Shown here: piece after piece, positions 37,418 through 46,160 of the stretch | How the letters are laid out: each line of letters begins with the position of its first letter | How positions within the stretch are numbered: position 1 is the first letter of the stretch | NCBI RefSeq assembly: GCF_003201605.1 | Contig: NZ_QJJR01000001.1 | Span: forward strand, 62,001-126,000 | Direction of reading: 5' to 3' | Source of the DNA: Streptohalobacillus salinus | Lineage (GTDB): Bacteria > Bacillota > Bacilli > Bacillales > Amphibacillaceae | DNA length: 64,000 nucleotides | The notes under the pieces: model-generated | Databases searched by the model: none | What the model saw: only the letters and a program-made list of their open reading frames with translations | What the model was told of the DNA's origin: nothing | Made by a program: the position numbers and the translations under genes

Positions 37418-38734
37418 ATGTTAAAGAAACGTTTAGGATTATTATTCGCATTAATGTTGTTAGTCGTCGGTTTGGTCGCTTGTGGTGATGACGAGGATAC
37501 GTCATCAGGAGATAACGGTTCATCAGGAGACAACGGTTCAAGTGAAGAAGAAGTCGTGATTGATTTCATGCACTTATGGCCAGAAGGTAGCTCGAAACAA
37601 CACAACATGATTGTTCAAACCATTGTTGATGAGTTCGAAGCAGAAAATGAAAACGTTACCGTTGAGATGGAAATCTTAGGTAATGAGCAATACAAAGAAA
37701 AATTAAGTGTACTTGGCTCAAGTGATGATCTCCCTGATGTTGGGATGACTTGGGGTGGCGGTTTCATTAACCCTTATGTAAGCGGAAACATGTTTGCTGA
37801 TTTAACAGAGTTAGACACAGACATCTTTATACCAGGAACAACTGAAGCTTATGCGGTTGATGGTGCGACTTATGGTTTACCACTTGAGTTAAACATCACA
37901 CCAATGTACTACAATCAAGCAATGTTTGATGAGTACGGTGTCGACGTTCCAGAAACATTAGACGAATTAAAAGCAGCAATTACCACTTTAAATGACAATG
38001 ACATGACACCGATTACTTTAGGTAACCGTGATGCATGGACAGGTTCAATGTGGTACATGTATTTAGCTGACCGTATTGGTGGACCTTCTACCATTACTGA
38101 TGCGATTAGTGGTGACATCTCATTTGAGAGTGAAGCATTAATTCAAGCAGCAGCTGAATTGCAAGAACTTGTCGAGATGGGTGCCTTTATTAACGGAACC
38201 AATGGTTTAGGTAATGACGAAGCAAAAGGTTACTTCATTAATGAACAAGCAGCGATGTATTTAATGGCGACTTGGGACTTACCAGAGTGGACAACAAATG
38301 AAGATAACCCACAAGAATTTAGAGATTCAATTGGTTACTTCAAGTTCCCAACTGTTGAAGGTGGCGCAGGCGACATCAATAGCTACGTAGGTGGACCTGG
38401 TGTTGGGCTCTTTGTTGCAGAAAACTCAGATGTTAAAGATGAAGCAAAAGATTTTGTTGGTTACTTTGTTGAGCGTTGGGGTGAAATGTCAGTTACCGAT
38501 GCAGGTGTGATTCCAGCAACGAAAGTTGACACAGGAAGCCTTGACTTACCACAAATGTACATTGACATCTTAAATGACTTAAACGAAGCATCAAACTTAA
38601 CCTTGTATGCAGATGTGCAAATGTCAGCAGAAGCAGCAGATGTACACTTAAACATGATTCAAGCATTATTCATGGGTGAGGTAACACCAGAAGAGTTTGC
38701 CGCTGCGCACGAAGAAGCATTGCGTGCAGAGTAA
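37418..38734 (+). CDS. Sugar-binding lipoprotein (YesO-like)
   Basis: 438 residues. The signal peptide ends in lipobox L-V-A-C at residues 19-22, then a low-complexity linker with two S-S-G-D-N-G units. The mature region has W-P-E-G and L-P-D-V-G-M-T-W-G-G motifs typical of CUT1 binding proteins. The ATG follows GGGGGTAAGG. A partial terminator lies between it and the permease genes, as is common where the binding protein is needed in excess. The substrate is unknown. Confidence 0.92.
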   Translation: MLKKRLGLLFALMLLVVGLVACGDDEDTSSGDNGSSGDNGSSEEEVVIDFMHLWPEGSSKQHNMIVQTIVDEFEAENENVTVEMEILGNEQYKEKLSVLGSSDDLPDVGMTWGGGFINPYVSGNMFADLTELDTDIFIPGTTEAYAVDGATYGLPLELNITPMYYNQAMFDEYGVDVPETLDELKAAITTLNDNDMTPITLGNRDAWTGSMWYMYLADRIGGPSTITDAISGDISFESEALIQAAAELQELVEMGAFINGTNGLGNDEAKGYFINEQAAMYLMATWDLPEWTTNEDNPQEFRDSIGYFKFPTVEGGAGDINSYVGGPGVGLFVAENSDVKDEAKDFVGYFVERWGEMSVTDAGVIPATKVDTGSLDLPQMYIDILNDLNEASNLTLYADVQMSAEAADVHLNMIQALFMGEVTPEEFAAAHEEALRAE

Positions 38735-38778
38735 GGAAGAAAGCGTTTAAGCAAGACAACTTAATGACGAATTATCAC

Positions 38779-38820
38779 GAAAACGGCTAACGGTCTCTTA
38801 GTCCGTAGCCGTTTTCTTTA
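38779..38820 (+). terminator. Terminator between binding-protein and permease genes
   Basis: GAAAACGGCTAACGG pairs with CCGTAGCCGTTTTC, then TTTAAAAT. No separate promoter is obvious after it, so read-through probably feeds the permease genes. Confidence 0.8.
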
Positions 38821-38925
38821 AAATCAAACAGTAGTGATTCATCTCATCAAGCGTAAATGCAGCACGATTGACACAATAAGAGATGATCAATAAAAATATG
38901 ATAGATAGAAGGGGTGAAGCTTAAG

Positions 38926-39807
38926 ATGGATAAAGTTATGTCTAATAAAAAAATAATTGCTTTATACGTATTGCCATCATTGCTGCTTCTTGCAGGATTA
39001 GTTTATATCCCAATCTTTTTAACCGGATATTACGGTTTAATGGAGTGGAACGGCGTTGGCGCGATGGAATTCATCGGTCTTGATAATTACATGAACTTAC
39101 TGCAAGATCCTAAGTTTTGGTTCTCAGCAAGAAACTCATTCTTCTTAGCCTTGTTCTCGACCTTAAGTTTAATACTATACCTTGCGGTATCGTTAATCTT
39201 GGCAGGGAAGATCAAAGGGAAAGAATTACTTAGAAAGATTTACTTGATTCCAATGTTACTGTCTTCAGTAGCAATTGCACAGTTATGGATTAAAATTTAT
39301 GACCCGAATAACGGGATGTTAAATAGTTTGTTACAAACCCTCGGGGTAGACTCACCACCAGCCTGGCTTGCACAGCGTGAAACGGTTCTGGTTGCTATCT
39401 TTATCGCAATTATTTGGCAATATGCAGGGTTTTATATCATCATTTACAGTGCCGCTTTAAAAGGGATTCCAGCCTCATTAGTGGAAGCAGCTGAAATTGA
39501 CGGCGCAACACCGATACAAATTGCTTACAAGATAAAAGTGCCGTTAATCTCAGGTGTTATTAAAACAACAATCGTACTTGCGATTGTCGGTTCACTCAAA
39601 TACTTTGACTTGATTTACGTTATGACGGGCGGGGGACCAAATGGTGCCAGTGAAGTTATTGCCTCGTATATGTACAACCAAGCTTTCGGTATTAAAAACT
39701 TCGGTTATGGTTCTGCGATTGGATTTGCATTACTAATTCTCGCCTTGATTACAACATGGGGCATTCAGAAATTAACCGCATCGAAAAACGATTCGATTCA
39801 ATTTTAA
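38926..39807 (+). CDS. CUT1 sugar ABC transporter permease (YesP-like)
   Basis: About 293 residues from the ATG after AAGGGGTG (an in-frame GTG at 38914 would overlap that site). Six hydrophobic helices and an EAA loop, E-A-A-E-I-D-G-A-T, are present. It is the partner of the next permease, 15 bases downstream. Confidence 0.92.
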   Translation: MDKVMSNKKIIALYVLPSLLLLAGLVYIPIFLTGYYGLMEWNGVGAMEFIGLDNYMNLLQDPKFWFSARNSFFLALFSTLSLILYLAVSLILAGKIKGKELLRKIYLIPMLLSSVAIAQLWIKIYDPNNGMLNSLLQTLGVDSPPAWLAQRETVLVAIFIAIIWQYAGFYIIIYSAALKGIPASLVEAAEIDGATPIQIAYKIKVPLISGVIKTTIVLAIVGSLKYFDLIYVMTGGGPNGASEVIASYMYNQAFGIKNFGYGSAIGFALLILALITTWGIQKLTASKNDSIQF

Positions 39808-39822
39808 GGGAGGGAGATCATC

Positions 39823-40680
39823 ATGCAGGAAAACACAAAAGAAAAATCTAAAGGCGTCAAACGACTCGCAATGACTGCGTTATATACCGTGCTCGGCCTC
39901 GTTGCAGTATTTCAGATCTATCCACTTGTCTGGTTATTCTTCTTCTCATTAAAAGGGAACCGAGAAATCTTCGGCCGGTCACCATTTGCCCTACCAGAGG
40001 ATTGGTTATTTGAAAACTATGCGCGGGTTTGGACAGATGGGAATATTAATCAATATTTCTTCAACAGTGTCTTTATTACCGCAACATCCGTTATTCTAAC
40101 GGTTATTCTTGCAAGTTTTGTAACGTTTGCGATTACCCGGATGAAATGGAAGATGAGTGGTTTCGTATTGCTCCTATTTATGGTAGGGTACATGATTCCG
40201 ATTCACTCAACACTTGTTCCATTGTTCCAGTTTTATAAAACATTGAATTTAATAGATAATCCTCTATCGATTATCTTAGCGTATACAGCGTATAATTTAC
40301 CATTAACGATTATGATTTTGATGGGCTTTTACCGGACGATGCCACGCGAAATCGAGGAAGCGGCCATTATGGATGGGTGTTCTGTCCACCGGATTTTCTT
40401 ACAAATCGCGTTACCGATGTCGATGCCGGTATTATCAACAACTGTCATTATTAATATGATCTACAACTGGAATGAATTTGTCTTTGTTAATACATTCATA
40501 TCCTCAGATAAATACAAAACGTTAACCGTCGGGATCCAAAACTTTATTGGTCAATATTTAACCGATTGGGGTGCCATTGGTGCGACGTTAATGATTAGTA
40601 TTATTCCTATCTTGATCGCCTTCTTCTTCTTAAGTAACCGTATTGTCGAAGGAATGGCAGCAGGTTCTGTTAAAGGTTAA
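39823..40680 (+). CDS. CUT1 sugar ABC transporter permease (YesQ-like)
   Basis: 285 residues with six helices and an EAA loop, E-E-A-A-I-M-D-G-C-S, then I-A-L-P-M-S-M-P. The strong site AGGGAGGGAG precedes the ATG. It completes the importer controlled by the YesMN-type pair. No ATPase is encoded nearby, so it should share one encoded elsewhere. Confidence 0.92.
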   Translation: MQENTKEKSKGVKRLAMTALYTVLGLVAVFQIYPLVWLFFFSLKGNREIFGRSPFALPEDWLFENYARVWTDGNINQYFFNSVFITATSVILTVILASFVTFAITRMKWKMSGFVLLLFMVGYMIPIHSTLVPLFQFYKTLNLIDNPLSIILAYTAYNLPLTIMILMGFYRTMPREIEEAAIMDGCSVHRIFLQIALPMSMPVLSTTVIINMIYNWNEFVFVNTFISSDKYKTLTVGIQNFIGQYLTDWGAIGATLMISIIPILIAFFFLSNRIVEGMAAGSVKG

Positions 40681-40696
40681 TCTATGTTTCCCCCAT

Positions 40697-40727
40697 GCCG
40701 CTCAGTCTATATGACTGGGTGGCTTTT
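40697..40727 (+). terminator. Terminator of the YesOPQ-like genes
   Basis: GCCGCTCAGTC pairs with GACTGGGTGGC (two G-T pairs among eleven), then TTTT. Confidence 0.75.
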
Positions 40728-40795
40728 ACTTTGGAACCATCGCTAAAAAAACAAAGGAACTAAACGTGCAGTTGCCGAGAAGAAGGGAATTGTCG

Positions 40796-41578
40796 ACATG
40801 TGACTGTAGCGTTAGATAAATCGACTGCAAACAAGCCTTAGCCCTATTTAAACGAACAGGAGTGGGGATAGGGGGATTGTATGCTATTGCCGTTAACGTT
40901 TTCTCACCCTAAGTTAGGAACTCCTCAGTGACTAGCACCGAAATGAATAGCTGGGTGTGAAGTTCACTAGCGCTCTTTTTCGTGAGCGTGGTCGTACTTA
41001 AGTAATCAGCCAGACGTGAAAACAATTTACTAGGTTGACGGACGGGGCAAGGACGCGATGTGAGAAAAAAGAACAGTTCCTAGCGGCCATGTTTTGCTTG
41101 GTTGACCTAAATACGGGTTCCTGAAAGGAGCGCGACACGGAAGAAAAGCTTTCTCTTGGAGATGCTTAAAAGCAGATAGGGGAGTCAAGGGTATTTCATG
41201 ATAGTGTTCTACGCCTCAACTACGAACGGATGAGTGCAACAACCTTGTTCCTGGATGACGGGTAACGGTGAGGCTGTCCGGTTACTGGTGGGGATGGTTA
41301 GTCGCTACGGGTCAGTTTGGTAACTATAGCTAGGTTAGTCTTTTGATCAGTGATTCTTTCTGGGGGAACTGCGTGTTTACGTCTTCACGTGGTTATTATG
41401 TGACTAGGTAAGGAGAGGCTTCACGAGTGATGTAGCCGGTGAATGTTGTTTATATAAATATAGGCAGGTCCCCCCACCTCAAACAGCACGTAAGTGCGTT
41501 ACGTGAGGGGGAGTTCAATTGTTCGAGGAAAAGCAAGTCTTTTGTAGGTATTGCAGTGAGCGAAGCGATGCGTTTTTT
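40796..41578 (+). ncRNA. Candidate large structured RNA, no protein gene
   Basis: About 800 bases without a credible reading frame and noticeably richer in G and C than other intergenic DNA here. Pairing segments recur: CCCTAT/ATAGGG (40842-40871), AGTGA with TTCACT enclosing CACC/GGGTG (40927-40969), CGCTC/GAGCG (40971-40988), TAGGT/ACCTA (41030-41109), GTAAC/GTTAC (41261-41285) and CCCCC/GGGGG enclosing CACGT/ACGTG (41470-41512). A possible promoter TTGTCG-17-TAGATA lies at 40790-40818. A weak hairpin plus TTTTTT ends near 41578. The strand is inferred from these. It matches no RNA family that I can identify by eye. Confidence 0.35.
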
Positions 41579-41610
41579 GAAGGAAACAAAAGCAGATGAT
41601 TTGATAATCA

Positions 41611-41644
41611 AAAAGAGCTGAACCCTTAATGTGAGGGTTCAGCT
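41611..41644 (-). terminator. Terminator overlapping the end of the YesL-like gene
   Basis: AGCTGAACCCT pairs perfectly with AGGGTTCAGCT; on the minus strand CTTTTTG follows. The right arm lies within the last codons of the gene. Confidence 0.8.
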
Positions 41645-42267
41645 GTTTGGGTTGCATTTTTCTCTGTTTGGCGTTCTGATAACTGTTGAAAGATAGTTAA
41701 ACTAATACTCATCAGTACGAGACTTATAAACGAGCCGCCGTAGAAAAAGAGTAGACCAGGGATAAAGGTCATCAAGTAAACACTAAGTGCGACTGTTGTA
41801 AGCATCAGTAAGGTTTGAATCGGATGAATTAACATCGTCAGAAAAGCTCGTTTAATGACAGTAAAGAAAGGAAAGTCGTAATGCACATAAATCGGTATCA
41901 AATAAAGCAAGGTTAGAAAGGCGAAAATTAAAAATAAGTAAAGCGGAATATGAAAAAGCATTGTTTCAACCACTTGGGACTGATTAATGAAAAGCAGATC
42001 AGCATAACCAATGAGGCCAATCAGGAGAACAATCACGCCATATCCGGTACTTCTTAGGAAGTCTTTCTTAAAGTGATAAATGAATGTTTTCGTAACTGGT
42101 GTGGAAATATCTTTTGTGAGAAAGTCACGCACTGTCGCGAACATCGCAACCGTGGCAGGAAAGAACGTGAAGAGCACGAGTCCAAGCGCACTGGTTAGTA
42201 GCCATAAGAGATTGAGTAGTGCAAGTTTTGAAATCCACTCTGTTATGCGGTATATTTTATCATTCAT
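41626..42267 (-). CDS. YesL/DUF624 membrane protein
   Basis: 213 residues from the ATG after GGAGG. Four or five hydrophobic helices, with the N-terminal L-N-L-L-W-L-L-T and F-P-A-T-V-A-M-F segments of DUF624, are present. Such proteins usually accompany YesMN and CUT1 transporter genes, as here, but have no established function. It is oriented against the rest of the island. Confidence 0.85.
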   Translation of the reverse strand: MNDKIYRITEWISKLALLNLLWLLTSALGLVLFTFFPATVAMFATVRDFLTKDISTPVTKTFIYHFKKDFLRSTGYGVIVLLIGLIGYADLLFINQSQVVETMLFHIPLYLFLIFAFLTLLYLIPIYVHYDFPFFTVIKRAFLTMLIHPIQTLLMLTTVALSVYLMTFIPGLLFFYGGSFISLVLMSISLTIFQQLSERQTEKNATQTAEPSH

Positions 42268-42642
42268 AGTTGTCGCCTCCATTTAGGTTACCTACACATT
42301 TAGTATAGCGCTTACACATCTTTTTCAACAGGCTATAACGATTAGTGATTAGTCTTGTTTTTTTAGGGGAATGGATTAAATATGAGAAAACATGAATCCT
42401 TTCGCTTTGTTCATACGTCTGATAGGGTAAGGATTGTCTTTTTAATCTTAAAGGTATATGATAGTTTGAAAAGGCTGAGAAATGCGTATTCATGCGGGAT
42501 GAGGACATACCAACGCCATGGAAACAGAGGATTCGTAAACGAAATGATTATTTAGCGTGAGTGCGTATTGATGCAAGACACTAATCGTAAATGCATGTCT
42601 TCAATCACTCAGCATAACACTATGACTATATGGGGTTTTAAA

Positions 42643-43809
42643 ATGGATAAAAAGATAAAACAAGCAAAGGATAAAGAAAAGAAGGCACTCGACTCAAACG
42701 GGCTCGATGCCATCATCGATGATATGTTGGAGACCGTTAACCATAGTAAAGATGAGATTTTTAAAATTACCGAAGATGCCCGCGATGAATATGAGAACTT
42801 AGAGAAGCAATTACGGCAATTGCGGGTGCAAATTGAACAAATCATCCGAGAAAACGATTTATTAGAACGGAAAGAAAAGTTAGCACGTCAACGGTTAGCC
42901 CAGGTTAGTGAAAATTTCAATGTGCATTCAGAAGATGAAATTAGGGCAGTCTATGAAGAGGCCCATGAGCGTCAATCAGAATTACAATTAAAGCGTGAGC
43001 GTGAAGCGACCTTAAGAAGTCAACGTGATGACATTGAGCGCCGCTTGAAAAATTTAGAACAGACGATTGAACGGGCCGAGCAATTGGTCAGCAAAGTATC
43101 AATTATTTCAAACTATTTAATGGATGATTTTAAAGAAGTGCAAGATTTAATTCAAAATGCGAATGAAAAACAAAGCTTTGGTTTGAGGATTATGGAGGCA
43201 CAAGAAGAAGAACGGTTGCGGATTTCGCGCGAAATCCATGATGGTCCCGCCCAGATGATGGCAAATGTTTTGATTCGGGCAGATATCGTCGATCGGACCT
43301 ATCGTGAACGGAGTCCCGAAGAGGCGATGACTGAAATAAAAACAATGCGAAAAATGGTGCGTCAGTCACTGTATGAAGTTAGACGGATTATTTACGACTT
43401 ACGCCCAATGGCTTTGGATGATTTAGGGCTGGTGCCAACCATCCGGAAGTATGCCCATACACTTGCGGACTACCATCAGGTCGAGATACATTTTGTTGAA
43501 CAAATGGATATCGACCGGCTCCCAGAGAAATATGAAGTCGTGATGTTTCGTTTAATTCAAGAAGCCGTTCAAAATGCGATTAAGCATGCCAATACAAAAG
43601 AAATTGACGTCAAACTTCATGTTTTAAAGGATAAGGTTACGGCCTGTGTCAAGGATAATGGGGTTGGTTTTGACTTGAATGAGAAAAAAGAGCAATCGTT
43701 TGGTTTGGTTGGGATGCGTGAGCGCGTCGAGATGTTACAAGGGAAAATGACGATTCAATCAAAAATAGGAAAAGGCACGACGATTTTATTTAATATTCCT
43801 TTGAAATAA
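42643..43809 (+). CDS. degS: DegS sensor histidine kinase
   Basis: 388 residues from the ATG seven bases after GGGG; upstream in-frame ATGs lack sites. No membrane helix is seen, as in DegS. Residues about 1-180 form a sensor coiled coil. The HisKA_3 domain has R-E-I-H-D-G-P-A-Q with H199, and the ATPase domain has D-L-R-P-M-A-L-D-D-L-G, Q-E-A-V-Q-N-A-I-K-H-A and D-N-G-V-G-F. It phosphorylates DegU and controls exoenzymes, competence and motility. Confidence 0.96.
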   Translation: MDKKIKQAKDKEKKALDSNGLDAIIDDMLETVNHSKDEIFKITEDARDEYENLEKQLRQLRVQIEQIIRENDLLERKEKLARQRLAQVSENFNVHSEDEIRAVYEEAHERQSELQLKREREATLRSQRDDIERRLKNLEQTIERAEQLVSKVSIISNYLMDDFKEVQDLIQNANEKQSFGLRIMEAQEEERLRISREIHDGPAQMMANVLIRADIVDRTYRERSPEEAMTEIKTMRKMVRQSLYEVRRIIYDLRPMALDDLGLVPTIRKYAHTLADYHQVEIHFVEQMDIDRLPEKYEVVMFRLIQEAVQNAIKHANTKEIDVKLHVLKDKVTACVKDNGVGFDLNEKKEQSFGLVGMRERVEMLQGKMTIQSKIGKGTTILFNIPLK

Positions 43810-43849
43810 CAAAGAATTTTCATTAAAATTTGATTAAAATCCGATTTCA

Positions 43850-43881
43850 TTGTATATGTTTTGTAAAAAATTATGTATAAT
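43850..43881 (+). promoter_or_regulatory. Possible degU promoter
   Basis: A perfect TATAAT at 43876-43881 in an AT-rich stretch between degS and degU. The best -35 (TTGTAT at 43850-43855) is 20 bases away, so an activator may be needed. Confidence 0.4.
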
Positions 43882-44037
43882 GTAACTAGGGTCAAACAAA
43901 TGAAGTTGAAATATATTGACGCTTGTCATTTTTTTATTAAGAATTCCAACACATCACACTTAATGTTTAATACTTCACCAAACGGTGACATCGATTGACA
44001 GATAAAGTAAAAGAATGAGCCAAATGGAGGGGAACAT

Positions 44038-44712
44038 ATGACGACAAAAATAGTTTTAATTGATGACCATGTTTTATTTAGAGAAGGAATCAAACGCATC
44101 TTAGATTTCGAAGATAGCTTTGATGTGGTTGCGGAAGGTAATGATGGTGCGGATGCGTTAAGCCTTGTAGAAACATACCAACCGGACATCGTATTGATGG
44201 ATATTAATATGCAGCAAATGAACGGTGTTGAAGCAACAAAGAAAATTTTCGAAAAGCAATCAGACGTTAAAGTCATTATCTTATCGATCCATGACGATGA
44301 AAATTATGTTACACATGCCTTGAAATCAGGTGCACAGGGGTACTTGTTGAAAGATATGGACTCTGAATCACTGATCCAAGCGATTAAAATCGTCAGCGAT
44401 GGCGGGGCATACTTGCACCCGAAAGTGACCCACAACATGGTGAAAGAATTCCAGCGCATGAGTAATCAAGCGTCGACAGGTTTTGAGCGCGTTGAATACC
44501 GCAAGCCACTTCATTTGCTGACACGCCGTGAGTGTGAAGTGTTGCAACTCTTAGCCGATGGTAAGAGTAACCGTGGTATTTCTGAAACGCTATTTATTAG
44601 TGAGAAGACTGTCAAGAATCACGTCAGCAATATCTTACAAAAAATGAACGTAAATGACCGGACCCAAGCGGTGGTAACAGCGATTAAAAATGGTTGGGTT
44701 GAAGTATTATAA
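44038..44712 (+). CDS. degU: DegU response regulator
   Basis: 224 residues. The receiver has phosphoacceptor D55 in I-V-L-M-D-I-N-M. The C-terminal LuxR-type helix-turn-helix runs from L-T-R-R-E-C-E-V-L to V-K-N-H-V-S-N-I-L. The ATG follows GGAGGGG. A 228-base gap with its own promoter elements separates it from degS, consistent with independent degU expression. Confidence 0.96.
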   Translation: MTTKIVLIDDHVLFREGIKRILDFEDSFDVVAEGNDGADALSLVETYQPDIVLMDINMQQMNGVEATKKIFEKQSDVKVIILSIHDDENYVTHALKSGAQGYLLKDMDSESLIQAIKIVSDGGAYLHPKVTHNMVKEFQRMSNQASTGFERVEYRKPLHLLTRRECEVLQLLADGKSNRGISETLFISEKTVKNHVSNILQKMNVNDRTQAVVTAIKNGWVEVL

Positions 44713-44718
44713 TAAGCA

Positions 44719-44768
44719 AAAGCTTAGCTTGGTGTCATTGAACTGACATGAAAGCTAGGCTTTTTTGT
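44719..44768 (+). terminator. degU terminator
   Basis: AAGCTTAGCTT pairs with AAGCTAGGCTT, with an inner TGTCA/TGACA stem, then TTTTTT. Confidence 0.88.
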
Positions 44769-44960
44769 CTGCACGTGGGTTTTATCGTTACGCTCCTCTT
44801 TCCCCATCGCTGTCCCTCAAAGTGGTAGCGAAGGGAAAAAGATATTCCCAGGGAGTTCACGAAAAGGTCTGTTATTTTAGCGAGAGATTAGGTAGAATAG
44901 TAAAGACGGAATATTACGCCAATAGAAGTTAAATAGATAGTCATAGAAAGGTTCGATTAA

Positions 44961-45803
44961 ATGAAAGTAGCAGTTATAACTGATAGTACAGCTTACCTCT
45001 CCAAAGATATCCGCGATGAATATGGTATCCACATGGTTCCGTTAACCGTCACCTTCGATGATCAATCCTTTCAAGAAGAACTCGATTTAGGAGCAGATCA
45101 ATTTTATCAACTGGTGAAGGCATCAAAAGATTTACCGAAAACGAGTCAACCGGCGATTGGTCATATGGTTGATCTTCTTGAAACATTAGCCGAAGATCAT
45201 GATGCAGTGATCGCGGTACATCTGTCCAGTGGCATTAGCGGCACGTTTCAATCGATGCAGACGGCTGGTTCAATGGTTGAAGGGATTGATGTTTACACCT
45301 TTGATTCTGAAATCAGCTGTATGCCACAAGGCTTTTATGCCGTTGAAGCAGCAAAGCTTGCCGAAAGTGGGACAGCACCGGAAGCGATTTTAGCACGCTT
45401 AAATGAAATGAAAGAAACGATGCGGGCCTATTTCTTAGTCGATGATTTGGTTCATTTACACCGAGGCGGTCGGTTAAATGGCGCGCAGGCGCTCGTTGGT
45501 AGCGTCTTGCAAGTGAAACCGATTTTACATTTTGTTGATACGAAGATTGTGCCTTTTGAAAAGATTCGCACGCAGAAAAAAGCGATCAAACGCTTGCTTG
45601 ATTTAATCGATGAGGATGCTAAAGACGGGACGCCGCTACGGGCCTCGGTCATTCATGCGAATTGTCCCATGCTTGCGGAAACGTTGATTCGTGAATTAAA
45701 AGAACGGTACACAAATGTCGAAATCACAATGAGTTACTTTGGTGCGGTGATTGGTACCCACTTAGGGGAAGGCTCACTCGGTCTCGGCTGGTACAAAAAA
45801 TAA
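44961..45803 (+). CDS. degV: DegV-family fatty-acid-binding protein
   Basis: 280 residues with the two-domain DegV fold. D-S-T-A-Y-L at 8-13, the S-S-G-I-S-G-T-F-Q-S loop near 93 and the R-G-G-R-L block near 170 are family marks. Members bind fatty acids and act with FakA as fatty-acid kinase. It occupies the yviA position after degU, as in B. subtilis. The gene name reflects position rather than a proven link to DegU. Confidence 0.93.
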   Translation: MKVAVITDSTAYLSKDIRDEYGIHMVPLTVTFDDQSFQEELDLGADQFYQLVKASKDLPKTSQPAIGHMVDLLETLAEDHDAVIAVHLSSGISGTFQSMQTAGSMVEGIDVYTFDSEISCMPQGFYAVEAAKLAESGTAPEAILARLNEMKETMRAYFLVDDLVHLHRGGRLNGAQALVGSVLQVKPILHFVDTKIVPFEKIRTQKKAIKRLLDLIDEDAKDGTPLRASVIHANCPMLAETLIRELKERYTNVEITMSYFGAVIGTHLGEGSLGLGWYKK

Positions 45804-45883
45804 TCGTTCTATTTTCAGATAGAACTTCCCGTTATCACGCTTTTTTTAGATTTTCCGCAGGAGAATCGATCACTTTTTCAGAA

Positions 45884-45923
45884 ACATGTCACGCTTAGAC
45901 AAAGAGGGTGGCATGTTTTTTTG
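45884..45923 (+). terminator. degV terminator
   Basis: ACATG-CAC and GTG-CATGT arms with single-base mismatches, then TTTTTTTG. Confidence 0.75.
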
Positions 45924-45989
45924 TTTTGGATTCGTTATGCTAAAAAAGCAGGTGGGTCGCTGGGGCGTTCGCGCACGTTATAAGCTCAC

Positions 45990-46127
45990 AACGGACAAGT
46001 TACAGTCTGGCACCGGTGACGGAGTAGGTAACTTGCGACAGGCGAGTGACGTCCCTTCACTGGTCGCGATTAGACGTTCGATCAGGAGCGATTAACTTAC
46101 TGCCACGGCATCGGTAACACTACCGGC
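45990..46127 (+). other. Structured segment before comFA
   Basis: GC-rich DNA with three adjacent perfect stems. AAGTTAC/GTAACTT at 45997-46034 encloses the palindrome CACCGGTG. GCGAC/GTCGC with inner AGTGA/TCACT is at 46035-46067. CGGTA/TACCG is at 46112-46125. No ORF with a ribosome site runs through it. It could be a leader RNA of comFA or an independent small RNA. Confidence 0.5.
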
Positions 46128-46160
46128 CGTTAGAGAGCATGACCAAGGAAGACCGTCGCG

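Noticed and set aside
40796-41578. Group II intron or RNase P RNA
   Set aside because: No domain V hairpin, no reverse transcriptase and none of the conserved RNase P segments were found.
41439-41621. 60-codon open frame at the end of the putative RNA region
   Set aside because: No ribosome site, no recognised motif, and it crosses strong inverted repeats.
45886-46095. 69-codon open frame before comFA
   Set aside because: It begins inside the degV terminator and crosses the stem-loops; composition is not protein-like.
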